Below, piece by piece: positions 1-6,815 of a stretch of 14,640 bases of DNA. Where the stretch lies: the NCBI GenBank assembly GCA_013331265.1, contig DUGS01000212.1, positions 1-14,640 on the forward strand, given 5' to 3'. The translations under genes and the position numbers were made by a program. The stretch is from Methanosarcina sp. GTDB lineage: Archaea > Halobacteriota > Methanosarcinia > Methanosarcinales > Methanosarcinaceae. Below the pieces are notes generated by a model. It had not been told where the DNA came from and did no database searches. It saw only the letters and a program-made list of their open reading frames with translations. How positions within the stretch are numbered: position 1 is the first letter of the stretch; each line of letters begins with the position of its first letter.

Positions 1-356
1 CCATAACCTGTAAATTCTAACGTTCTCTTGAAAGAACCCTTCGATTTAAACACATAGGATATTGAATAGAAGATCCCAGCCAGTATAACCCAATATAAAA
101 ATGTTCCAATAAAACCCCCTATGGCAATACCTCCAATGATACTGGTTGACATTACTGAAGCAGACATAGATGAATCCATGCCAGAAGAAAACAAATCTTG
201 AAGGTTATTCATGACCAGAATACTTGAACTTACTGATAGTACAGCGATTACAAGTATTATCAATAGAGGATACTTAAAACTGATTTCATTCCCGAGTTTT
301 TCCCTGAAAAACGAATTTGGGTCAAATAATAGAGTATTTAAGTTCAGATTATCCAT
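1..356 (-). CDS. Yip1-family integral membrane protein (N-terminal part, cut by window edge)
   Basis: The reverse strand is open from ATG at 356 to the left edge (118 codons), so only the N-terminal portion is visible. Residues 1-27 are a soluble stretch containing LLFDPNSFFREKLG. A hydrophobic segment follows at about residues 30-50, then a Ser/Met-rich loop, then a second long hydrophobic segment at about 73-102, then FKSKGSFKRTLEFTGYG at the edge. A Pro-containing N-terminal box, and a K-G-x-F-K-x-T-L box leading into a GYG segment, are typical of the Yip1 domain family. In archaea these are membrane proteins of unknown role. The start is supported by GGCGTGA six bases upstream; an in-frame GTG at 365 is possible. 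It is separated from the ABC ATPase gene by 324 bases and has its own candidate promoter, so it is probably not part of that operon. The family call is fairly sure; the function is unknown. Confidence 0.72.
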   Translation of the reverse strand, partial: MDNLNLNTLLFDPNSFFREKLGNEISFKYPLLIILVIAVLSVSSSILVMNNLQDLFSSGMDSSMSASVMSTSIIGGIAIGGFIGTFLYWVILAGIFYSISYVFKSKGSFKRTLEFTGY

Positions 357-680
357 ATTTTTCACGCCTTGTAAATCATATTCAACAGATGTCATACAAT
401 TCATAAAAATTTTATAATTATATCTCAAGTACTTATATTTAACTTCGCCAGTTCAGGTTTTATTCTATGATTTTATTCATTATCCCCACACACAAAAATA
501 AAATTACAAATCCGCTATAGTCTTTTAAGTATATTTCTGAAAGTAAACGTCCTGGTTCTGTTTTTTCAATAGACTAAATCTTCCTGGCTTGGCCATCCTG
601 GATTTTCGAGGCATCTGGCTCTAATTTAATTTTTCCAAAATCCAGCTGATTTTTGAAATGACAGGATATCTTTTCAATAT
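357..680. other. Intergenic region between the ABC ATPase and Yip1-family genes
   Basis: No convincing gene is seen in these 324 bases. The Yip1-side half holds the TATA-like site described separately. The ATPase-side half has a 9-bp inverted repeat (CTGGATTTT at 598-606 and AAAATCCAG at 637-645, 30-base loop) that could form a stem downstream of the ATPase stop. No T-tract follows it on the minus strand, so I do not call it a terminator. A short plus-strand reading frame that begins at 658 is antisense to the ATPase 3' end and is not a gene. Confidence 0.6.
433..449 (-). promoter_or_regulatory. Candidate archaeal BRE/TATA promoter for the Yip1-family gene
   Basis: Read on the minus strand, this is GCGAAG followed directly by TTAAATATAAG, a reasonable BRE plus TATA-box arrangement. 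It lies about 80 bases upstream of the ATG at 356 and would place the transcript start near 405-410, giving a leader of about 50 bases. It is assigned by pattern only. Confidence 0.35.
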
Positions 681-1691
681 TTATGCTTCCTCAATAATTT
701 TGAGGAACAGTTTCTGCAGATTCATTTCTTCTTCCTCAAACATTGATACAGTTCCACCTGCTTTTTTGATAGCTTTTGCAATTTCTGTACGGAGCTTTAT
801 TTTCGCATGCACATATAGAGTTCCGTCCTTAACCTCAAGAGCCTCTACGCCCTCTACATTCTTTACGGCTTCTGCAGCTTCTGAAAGTGGAATGTCCTGA
901 ACCTCAAGCAAATAACGCACTCCTTCCTTTGCCCTTACAATATCCCGCAAATCCTCCACGGAACCTACTGCAAGCAGTTTCCCCCTTGCGATTATTGCTA
1001 TTCTGTCACAGATCTCCTCGACTTCTTCCATAGAATGCGAGCTCAGAAAAACAGTAACTCCTTTACTCCTGTTCAGGTCCTTTATAAGGTCCCTCATCAT
1101 CTGGGCTCCAAGGGGGTCGATACCGCTTGTAGGTTCGTCAAGGAAAAGGACGGAAGGCTCGTTGATCAAAGCCTGAGCAAGCCCGAAACGTTTGCGCATG
1201 CCTGTGGAAAAACCGCCTATTTTCTGATCGATGGCACGGGAAAGGCCCACGGTTTCAAGCAATTTTACGATCCGCTGTTCCCGGACTTTGGAATCCATAT
1301 TATAGAGTTTTGCATAAAAACGCAGGTTCTGTCTTGCTGTGAGGTTGTCATAAAAACCGGCAGGCTCGGGAAGGACACCCGTTGTTTCCCTTATGTTTAT
1401 TACCTCACGGACTATATCGAAACCTGCAACTTTCCCGCTTCCTTCGCTTGGTTCAAGCAGTCCGATAAGCAGTTTCATAGTTGTGGTCTTTCCAGCCCCG
1501 TTTGGGCCGACAAAGCCGAATACCTCTCCTTTCCTTACCTGCAGGTTCAGGTTGTCAACTGCACGGATCTGGTTTTCCTTTCCGAAAATTTTACTTAAAT
1601 GAATGGTTTCTATTGCAAATTGGTCTGTGTTCTGTACAATTTCACTTTGCTCTAATTCCAAACCTGTTGATTCCAAACCTATTGATCCCAT
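681..1691 (-). CDS. ABC transporter ATP-binding protein (ABC-2 exporter class)
   Basis: A 336-residue nucleotide-binding subunit that would drive the ABC-2 permeases from the cytoplasmic face by ATP hydrolysis. The ABC core is complete: Walker A GPNGAGKTT at 62-70, a CcmA/NatA-like LPEPAGFYDNLT segment at the Q-loop position (107-118), signature FSTGMRKR at 161-168 in place of LSGGQ, Walker B VLFLDEP at 181-187, D-loop SGID at 189-192 and switch histidine 219 in SSHS. Residues about 255-336 form the C-terminal extension common in drug, sodium or polysaccharide-type exporter ATPases. The first 25 residues are a non-conserved extension. The ATG lies 2 bases after the NEW3 gene stop, with GGAAGGCGGT upstream as ribosome site, so the two are co-transcribed. 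It is the only ATPase in the window, although six full or broken ABC-2 permease genes lie nearby. Family is certain; substrate is not known. Confidence 0.95.
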   Translation of the reverse strand: MGSIGLESTGLELEQSEIVQNTDQFAIETIHLSKIFGKENQIRAVDNLNLQVRKGEVFGFVGPNGAGKTTTMKLLIGLLEPSEGSGKVAGFDIVREVINIRETTGVLPEPAGFYDNLTARQNLRFYAKLYNMDSKVREQRIVKLLETVGLSRAIDQKIGGFSTGMRKRFGLAQALINEPSVLFLDEPTSGIDPLGAQMMRDLIKDLNRSKGVTVFLSSHSMEEVEEICDRIAIIARGKLLAVGSVEDLRDIVRAKEGVRYLLEVQDIPLSEAAEAVKNVEGVEALEVKDGTLYVHAKIKLRTEIAKAIKKAGGTVSMFEEEEMNLQKLFLKIIEEA

Positions 1692-1693
1692 AT

Positions 1694-3265
1694 TTACCGC
1701 CTTCCGAATTTACGTACTACAAAAACAAGCACAAGGACTGCAAATCCAAGCATTGCTATACCGAGAAGCCCGCTGCTTGATGATTTTTCTATATTTACCT
1801 TGATACTTTTTTCAGAACTCATAAGGTCATCACTCTTTGCCCGTATGAAAATTTCCTTAACACCGGAGCCTGCATTGGCATTTGCAGTAATCTCTACAGG
1901 AATGCTTCTGGACTCTCCTGCTTCCAGCTTTTCTATTGTCCCAAAACTCCGGATCTGAGTGCTGATGCCGCTGACAGAGTTAATTTCTAGAGTGACGTCT
2001 TTTAGCTCTTCGTCCCCCTGGTTTGAGACACTGACCTGTATTTGAGTGGAACCTCCGGGATTCAGTGCTAATTCGCTGGAGCTCGAATCAACTTTGAGCA
2101 GCTCTTCATTTTCTATGTTATTGTTGATACTTACCTCAAGCTGCTGTGTAACTTTTTTGTTTCCGTTTGCCGCTGCCACTGTGACCGGATAGAGCCCTCC
2201 TGTAGCGTTCTGAGAAGGCTTTACCTTTACTGTAAAAGCCTGCTCCTCTCCTGATTTTAACATAAGAGAAGCAAGCCTTTGTTCCTTGTTTTCTTTATTG
2301 ACAAAATCCACTTTCCAGCCTTCAGGAAGGCTCAGGACTTCAAGGTCCAGCTTAAGCGGCTGATCATACCGGTTTTTCAGGGTAACTGCAAATTCCGCAG
2401 TTTTTTCAGGCCGGATTCCAATCCCGATTACATTGGAATTCAGGTCTACATACGCACTTAAATCCTCATCCTGCGAGAGCTCAGGGTTTATGCTTACGCT
2501 GACCGGTAAAAATACGCTCTGATTCCCTTTTTCCGGACATGCTGCTATCAAAATTTCATAATCTCCTTCTGTTGCATTGAGAGGAGGATTTATGAGAATT
2601 TTAAACTCCTGACTCCCATCTCCAGGAACTCCCAACTTCGTAATTCTTGCTCCGTCTGTGGAAAGCAGGTCAACTCCCCACTGATCGGGTTTTGATACAA
2701 GAAAAATCCGAAAGTTTGCTCTACTATCATATTTATTTTCCACAAAAGCCCCAAAGCTGACAGGAATTCCCGGATGTGTCTTTTTTCCAGGAATATCAGA
2801 ATAAATTTCCAGGTTAGGCATTGCAGCCCTGTCAACCGTTATCGTAAATTCCCTATATATTGTATCATCAGATTTTCTGACGTTTTCCCCATAGCGGCGA
2901 AGACCTATTTTTAGAGTATACTCCCCGTCTTTTGTATTTTCAGGGATTCTGACTTTAAGAACCAGTTCTTTTTTACCTGCCTTTTCAGGCAGGGTTATAT
3001 GGCTTACCTGACTTCCATCTGCATATATGCCTGCAGTCCAGTTTTCGGGGACTTTACCTGTGAAAAGCATAACTGATGTGCTCTCAGAAGTATTGTATCC
3101 CTTTTCCACGGTAAAGCTGAATTCCACAAGGTCACCCGGCCTTGAAACCTTGCCACTGATGTCGTTTCCAACTGTAATCTGGGCAAAGTCAGCTCCGGCT
3201 GGAAAGGGCGTAAAAATAAACAGCACGAAAAATACAAGGAGGAATTTTGCTTCATTTTCAGGCAT
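1694..3265 (-). CDS. Membrane-anchored NEW3-domain repeat protein
   Basis: A 523-residue exported protein. Residues 1-25 are a signal peptide ending near PAGA. The ectodomain reads as four beta-sandwich repeats at about 28-145, 149-260, 270-382 and 390-493. The first three carry the Pro-x-x-Trp box typical of NEW3 (alpha-galactosidase NPCBM-associated) domains: VPENWTAGI 72-80, KPDQWGVDL 192-200, LPEGWKVDF 313-321. The fourth, with LNPGGSTQIQVSVSNQG, looks more like a CARDB/NEW3-type adhesion module. A Ser-rich linker leads to one transmembrane helix (about 499-517) and a basic tail (RKFGRR), so it should sit outside the cell with its C-terminus inside. Several N-x-S/T sites are present. It is translationally coupled to the ABC ATPase. 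It may be a substrate receptor or surface scaffold for the transporter; that role is inferred from linkage only. It begins immediately after a decayed permease fragment. Confidence 0.85.
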   Translation of the reverse strand: MPENEAKFLLVFFVLFIFTPFPAGADFAQITVGNDISGKVSRPGDLVEFSFTVEKGYNTSESTSVMLFTGKVPENWTAGIYADGSQVSHITLPEKAGKKELVLKVRIPENTKDGEYTLKIGLRRYGENVRKSDDTIYREFTITVDRAAMPNLEIYSDIPGKKTHPGIPVSFGAFVENKYDSRANFRIFLVSKPDQWGVDLLSTDGARITKLGVPGDGSQEFKILINPPLNATEGDYEILIAACPEKGNQSVFLPVSVSINPELSQDEDLSAYVDLNSNVIGIGIRPEKTAEFAVTLKNRYDQPLKLDLEVLSLPEGWKVDFVNKENKEQRLASLMLKSGEEQAFTVKVKPSQNATGGLYPVTVAAANGNKKVTQQLEVSINNNIENEELLKVDSSSSELALNPGGSTQIQVSVSNQGDEELKDVTLEINSVSGISTQIRSFGTIEKLEAGESRSIPVEITANANAGSGVKEIFIRAKSDDLMSSEKSIKVNIEKSSSSGLLGIAMLGFAVLVLVFVVRKFGRR

Positions 3266-3268
3266 TTA

Positions 3269-3366
3269 TTACCCGCCCTCAAAAACATCATACATGTAAC
3301 TATCAGGAAAAATTAGTGGAGCTTTAAGCAGGGCTGCAAGGTTCAGATGATAAAAGCCATTGACTT
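3269..3366 (-). pseudogene. Remnant of an ABC-2 permease 3' end
   Basis: This segment aligns at nucleotide level with the 3' end of the minus-strand permease B gene (about 11528-11625), with the same orientation. Both share CCCTCAAAAA, then TATCA, GGAGCT and CAAGGTT at matching spacing; one extra base is present in this copy. Conceptual minus-strand translation (37 codons from ATG at 3379, stop at 3269) contains NLAALLKAPLIF followed by SYM. The intact permeases end in NLVILFIAPLLL...AYL or NLIVLITIPVLM...SYM. The indel shifts the frame near the end, so the usual FLR(E/D)DI terminus is lost. The rest of the permease gene is absent. It lies directly upstream of the NEW3 gene, as expected for the last piece of a permease gene that once preceded NEW3-ATPase. 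Confidence 0.6.
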
Positions 3367-3523
3367 TTTTATATCTCATGGGCTAGCTTCAACTCCTAAT
3401 TCTTTAGTTCATCCTGAAAAATCTCATCTTTTTCTAAAAAAAGATCCTTGTTTAAAAGTTTTATGGCCATGTTCTCAAACAATCATCAAAAGATTCTTTG
3501 ATTTTGATCATGTATTTTTATAA
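3347..3523 (+). other. Short unassigned ORF (58 codons) in the intergenic region
   Basis: An open frame starting MIKAIDFFISHGL and ending DFDHVFL then TAA. I do not recognise it. It starts inside the permease remnant on the opposite strand, and a competing minus-strand frame of 24 codons (about 3400-3474, starting MAIKLLNKDLFLEKDE) covers part of the same DNA. The latter has a more protein-like, charged composition. Both could be fragments of a lost gene or chance frames; neither has a convincing ribosome site and promoter together. Confidence 0.15.
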
Positions 3524-3564
3524 AATTGAGTAACATATGACTTTTTTGACATCTTGGACATAAA

Positions 3565-3573
3565 CTATATATC
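3565..3573 (+). promoter_or_regulatory. Candidate TATA box for the small secreted protein gene
   Basis: CTATATATC preceded by an A-rich stretch, about 155 bases upstream of the ATG at 3728. A start near 3595-3600 would leave a leader of about 130 bases that contains the inverted repeat at 3645-3697. Pattern-based only. Confidence 0.35.
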
Positions 3574-3644
3574 AATGTTAAAAATTAGAAAGTTATGGAG
3601 TTCAACCGGCCTTGGGAAAAACGATTAAACTCCAACCCCCTTAA

Positions 3645-3697
3645 AGAGGCAAATCTGCATGGTTTTAACATTACTTAATACTTGCGAATTTGCCTCT
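3645..3697 (+). repeat. Inverted repeat in the leader of the small secreted protein gene
   Basis: AGAGGCAAAT at 3645-3654 is perfectly complementary to ATTTGCCTCT at 3688-3697, with a 33-base loop; pairing weakly continues inward. It ends 30 bases before the start codon, and the ribosome site AGAGAGGTAAG follows outside the stem. It could be an RNA hairpin, a dimeric regulator site, or the ends of a very small mobile element. No target duplication is evident. Confidence 0.5.
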
Positions 3698-3727
3698 CAA
3701 CAAAAAGAATTAGAGAGGTAAGATAAA

Positions 3728-4147
3728 ATGAACATAAAATCTTGTTTAATGGTAGCACTTACAGCATGTATTATGCTTGTGGGTGTTGCGGCAGCAAATC
3801 AAGAAAATCCTGAAGCAGGAGACACATGGGCAAGAGCAGCTCTTTTTAAATTAGGCCCTGGGTACAACTCTGTTAGTGGATCTTTAAGCATAGGTGACAC
3901 TGCAGATTATTGGCGTCAAAGTAATGCTGCTTGTGACGTAGAGGTTATGTTGTACCTAGACCCAACTTCAAGATCAAATGGTGGAGTAGCTCAGATGTAT
4001 GAAGGCAACAGTGCACATTCCTTTATGCAGCGTGTACAGCAGGGTAATAACGCTTGTCCTGATACTCATCTGGATGTAGCCCCAGTATACGTTACTATGA
4101 CTCCAGCTGGCCTTGGAGACTATACATTTACTGTACATAGGTATTGA
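3728..4147 (+). CDS. Small secreted protein, possibly a PPC-like beta-sandwich domain
   Basis: A 139-residue protein with a clear signal peptide (MNIKSCLMVALTACIMLVGVAAA), likely cleaved near residue 23. The mature part is about 115 residues and has no membrane segment, so it should be released or surface-held. The pattern GSLSIGDTADYW, then VMLYLDP, MYEGN, VYVTMTP and a closing GLGDYTFTV resembles the strand pattern of pre-peptidase C-terminal (PPC) domains, where G-D-x-x-D-(Y/F)-(W/F) opens the domain and GxYtl(t)v closes it. No protease or other domain accompanies it, which is unusual. Two mature cysteines, in NAACDVEV and NNACPDTH, could form a disulfide. A good ribosome site (AGAGAGGTAAG) precedes the ATG. 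It is followed by a strong hairpin terminator, so it is probably its own transcript. It opens the plus-strand block. The family call is tentative. Confidence 0.7.
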   Translation: MNIKSCLMVALTACIMLVGVAAANQENPEAGDTWARAALFKLGPGYNSVSGSLSIGDTADYWRQSNAACDVEVMLYLDPTSRSNGGVAQMYEGNSAHSFMQRVQQGNNACPDTHLDVAPVYVTMTPAGLGDYTFTVHRY

Positions 4148-4177
4148 GAGTATACTTAGAGAGTATAGGAAAAATTT

Positions 4178-4214
4178 CCATTCTGGTATTCGTACCAGAA
4201 TGGTCAATTTTTTT
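4178..4214 (+). terminator. Hairpin with U-tract between the small secreted protein and TolB copy 1
   Basis: An 11-bp perfect stem CCATTCTGGTA / TACCAGAATGG (4178-4188 with 4193-4203) closes on a TTCG tetraloop and is followed by TCAATTTTTTT. This is the shape of an intrinsic terminator. A related hairpin sits at the same distance (about 75-80 bases) before the second TolB copy, so it travels with the module and could instead be an attenuator in the TolB leader. Confidence 0.65.
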
Positions 4215-4254
4215 AATGATGGGATAACTTTTTAACTTTGGACAGGGATTTCAT

Positions 4255-5946
4255 ATGTCAAAAAATATTCAGATATATATATTTTTGTTACTATTTGCTA
4301 CAAATATAACATCTGCCAACCCAATAGCCGAAGATTCAAATCTTAATGTTACATCTCTTGACAAAATTCATCAGTTAGAAGAAGGATTCGTAATAACTTC
4401 AACAGAGTGGAGTCCTGATGGGCAATATTTGCTTGTAACCTGTTCCAAGTGTGCTCCTCCTTCAACAAATATTGTAAAACATTATCTGTTAGATATGAAT
4501 TTTCATACTTTCGGAGAAATAGATTATGGAATTGAAGATTCAAACACCAACGGCATATTGAAAGCAAAATGGACACCAACTGGAGACAGGGTATATTTCG
4601 AAGTTTCAGGAATTGAACCAACAAACTCTGGTCATTGTTTTATCATTTGCAATCCAGATGGTACAAATTTGAAGTGTGTAGGAACCAACTATACCGATCT
4701 TTCAGCCGTAATGAAAAATGTTGGGAATATTGGTTATCAGAGGAATCTTAACTGGAATCCAGATTCCAGTAAAATCGTATTTGAATGGCAAAAACCCGGA
4801 AATCACTCTCCTGGAGTATATATAGCAGATGGGAAGGGGACAATTATCCTTGAGCTTCCATCAGCTACATATCCACAGCCTGTCCTGTGCGACTCTGATA
4901 AAGTCTTTATTGTTACAGATGAAGGAACTATAGACCTTATTAACGACGAAGGCGATTTGATCCAGACTTTCCAGCCGAAGAACGAAGATGAAAAATACTG
5001 TGTTTTTTCACTCAGTCCTGACAGGAAGAAAATAATTTTAGCTTCAGGATCACCAGGTAGCTTTGATTTACAGACTTATATTTCTAATACCGATGGTTCA
5101 AATTTAAAAGGAAACATTTCTTATTATGAGGGGAGCAATCCAGAAGATACCGAAATCTTATCAAAAGAATTCTGGCAGCCAAATGGTTCGCTTCTTCTGG
5201 TAAATCAGAATGGGAATCTGTATATTGTAGAGGGAGACGAAAACAATAAGCGTCTATTGCACGAAGGCAATGTTAGCGAACCTCAGTGGTTTCCTGATGG
5301 AAAGAAAATACTGTTTGTTGAAAATGGAAACAAGCTATATTCAATCAACGTTGACGGAACCAACCTAACCTTTATCACTAATTTCGGACCTACTTACTCT
5401 TATTTATGGAAATATTTTGACGAAGGTCAGCATTTTTCAATAAGTCCGTCTGGGGACACTATAGCTTTTATGTCTGCCTTTGACTCAGATACTGGAAAAA
5501 TGATTGAAAACAATGACATTTATAATTTTGATATTGCTTCTCCTCTGTTTGTAATTAATTCCAACGGTTCTAATCTTACTCAGGTGACACCTGCAATAAA
5601 GAGAAGATATGATACCTGCATAAACTGGAGCCCTGATGGAAAGCAATTCACTATCGGATCCACTATCTATAAAGATCCCGGGTGGGATCATGGGAATAGC
5701 TCTCTGGTAGAATTGGAAGCTCAGAACACTTCAGTGATCTGGAAGAGTTCGCCTGCAAAAGAAATTATCAAGAACGAAGAATCTTGCACCGTTGATAAAG
5801 TCCAAATCAATGAGCCTGATTCCAAAAACACATTACAGGTTACTGAGAGTCAAGAAACAAGCAAACAAGCTCCTTCCTTTATGTTTTTACAACTGTTTTC
5901 CTGCATAATGGGAGTCTGGCTGCTGCATAAAAGCAAGGAGTTATGA
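4255..5946 (+). CDS. Exported TolB/PD40-like beta-propeller protein, copy 1
   Basis: A 563-residue surface protein with a signal peptide (residues 1-21, ending TSA). Repeated PD40-type blade motifs follow: WSPDG 52-56, WTPTGD 106-111, WNPDSS 167-172, LSPDRK 253-258, WQPNGS 307-312, WFPDGK 345-350, ISPSGD 396-401, WSPDGK 458-463. They are interleaved with (N/D)xDGTNL-type turns, fitting a six- to eight-bladed propeller. A Ser/Thr-rich linker leads to APSFMFLQLFSCIMGVWLL and HKSKEL. This is a C-terminal helix with a basic end, placed like a PGF-CTERM sorting signal but reading PSF. Start: ATG at 4255 with GGGA upstream. The gene's stop TGA overlaps the first ATG of the permease A gene. It probably binds a ligand or partner outside the cell; no enzyme motif is seen. 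Codons 307-378 are identical at DNA level to copy 2. Confidence 0.88.
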   Translation: MSKNIQIYIFLLLFATNITSANPIAEDSNLNVTSLDKIHQLEEGFVITSTEWSPDGQYLLVTCSKCAPPSTNIVKHYLLDMNFHTFGEIDYGIEDSNTNGILKAKWTPTGDRVYFEVSGIEPTNSGHCFIICNPDGTNLKCVGTNYTDLSAVMKNVGNIGYQRNLNWNPDSSKIVFEWQKPGNHSPGVYIADGKGTIILELPSATYPQPVLCDSDKVFIVTDEGTIDLINDEGDLIQTFQPKNEDEKYCVFSLSPDRKKIILASGSPGSFDLQTYISNTDGSNLKGNISYYEGSNPEDTEILSKEFWQPNGSLLLVNQNGNLYIVEGDENNKRLLHEGNVSEPQWFPDGKKILFVENGNKLYSINVDGTNLTFITNFGPTYSYLWKYFDEGQHFSISPSGDTIAFMSAFDSDTGKMIENNDIYNFDIASPLFVINSNGSNLTQVTPAIKRRYDTCINWSPDGKQFTIGSTIYKDPGWDHGNSSLVELEAQNTSVIWKSSPAKEIIKNEESCTVDKVQINEPDSKNTLQVTESQETSKQAPSFMFLQLFSCIMGVWLLHKSKEL

Positions 5947-5948
5947 TG

Positions 5949-6803
5949 ATGAATAAAGACTGCGTCTTAACAATAGCACAAAAAGAATTTTCGGACAAAT
6001 TGTATGAACCGAGTTTTTTTGTACTTCTGGTTATATTTACAGTTACTCTATTTATATATCTTCAAAGTCATACGGGTGATTTTTGGGACGTTGTCCAGGT
6101 AATTGGTATCTTTTTCCCATTGATGAGTATAGCTCTCGGATATGACGGGATCATTAAAGAAAAAAATAGCAAAAGCCTCAATGTTTTATTGACACAACCG
6201 GTTTTCAGGGATAATATCATAACAGGCAAATTTCTGGGAATTTCAATAACTCTTGCCCTTGTAGTATTTTCATCCCTAACAATAATTGCAGCATCAGACT
6301 TTGTTATTTCTGGGAAAGTTGCTGAATTTGATTCTCTCTTACGTCTGTTAATTTTCGGGATATTTACTTTCTTTTATTTACTAACTTTTGCAGCATTTGG
6401 GCTTTTTGCTTCAGTCCGATGTAAAACAGAAGTTGAGTCCCTCACGTTTGGAGTTCTCATATGGATCAGCATGTGTTTTGCTCTCGGACCCACAATCATA
6501 ATGCTAGCATCTTTCGCGTCAGGTCAAACACTGTTTGATATGACAAAAGAATTTGCTTCTACAGCATCCTCATTTTACAATATATCACCCTTGCACCATT
6601 TTGCTGAAGTGACAATTGGAGACCTGGATTTAAGTTATTATGGAGGGTTTCATATTCAAACAGACACATATGGATTTCTGGATACCAACTATTCACTATC
6701 TTACCTGCTTGGATATTACTGGCAAAATGTAATAATCTTGCTAATTCTCCCGTTTCTCTTTCTGGCAGCTTCATACATTTCATTTTTGAGAGATGATATT
6801 TAA
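5949..6803 (+). CDS. ABC-2 type permease A, module copy 1
   Basis: A 284-residue membrane subunit of an ABC-2 exporter with about six hydrophobic segments (roughly 22-39, 47-66, 100-122, 135-160, 168-192, 254-275). Family marks seen in all permeases here are an N-terminal AQKEFSDKLYEPSF just before helix 1, the cytoplasmic YDGIIKEKNSKSLNVLLT then PVFRDN loop after helix 2 (probable contact with the ATPase), SPLHHFAE in the large external region, and a SYISFLRDDI end. Three ATGs stand in a row at 5943, 5946 and 5949. I chose 5949 because it aligns with the start of copy 2 and leaves 8 bases to AAGGAG; the 5943 ATG overlaps the TolB stop and sits too near that site. Permease B follows 12 bases after the stop. 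Confidence 0.88.
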   Translation: MNKDCVLTIAQKEFSDKLYEPSFFVLLVIFTVTLFIYLQSHTGDFWDVVQVIGIFFPLMSIALGYDGIIKEKNSKSLNVLLTQPVFRDNIITGKFLGISITLALVVFSSLTIIAASDFVISGKVAEFDSLLRLLIFGIFTFFYLLTFAAFGLFASVRCKTEVESLTFGVLIWISMCFALGPTIIMLASFASGQTLFDMTKEFASTASSFYNISPLHHFAEVTIGDLDLSYYGGFHIQTDTYGFLDTNYSLSYLLGYYWQNVIILLILPFLFLAASYISFLRDDI

Positions 6804-6815
6804 GGAGGGAATATT

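Larger units (their letters stand above)
3266..3727. other. Divergent intergenic region between NEW3 and small secreted protein genes
   Basis: These 462 bases hold the permease remnant (3269-3366), short unassigned frames (about 3347-3523), one copy of a 12-bp sequence repeated inversely at the far end of the plus-strand block (3537-3548), a plus-strand TATA candidate (3565-3573) and a long-spaced inverted repeat (3645-3697). On the minus strand, TATAAAAAA around 3366-3374 could serve as a promoter for NEW3-ATPase, but it overlaps the remnant and is weakly supported. Confidence 0.6.

Noticed and set aside
598..645. Terminator for the ABC ATPase gene
   Set aside because: There is a 9-bp inverted repeat with a 30-base loop, but no T-tract on the minus strand after it.
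1035..1598. 187-codon plus-strand open frame
   Set aside because: It is fully antisense to the ABC ATPase, whose Walker and signature motifs are intact; the plus-strand translation shows no domain or sensible hydrophobic pattern.
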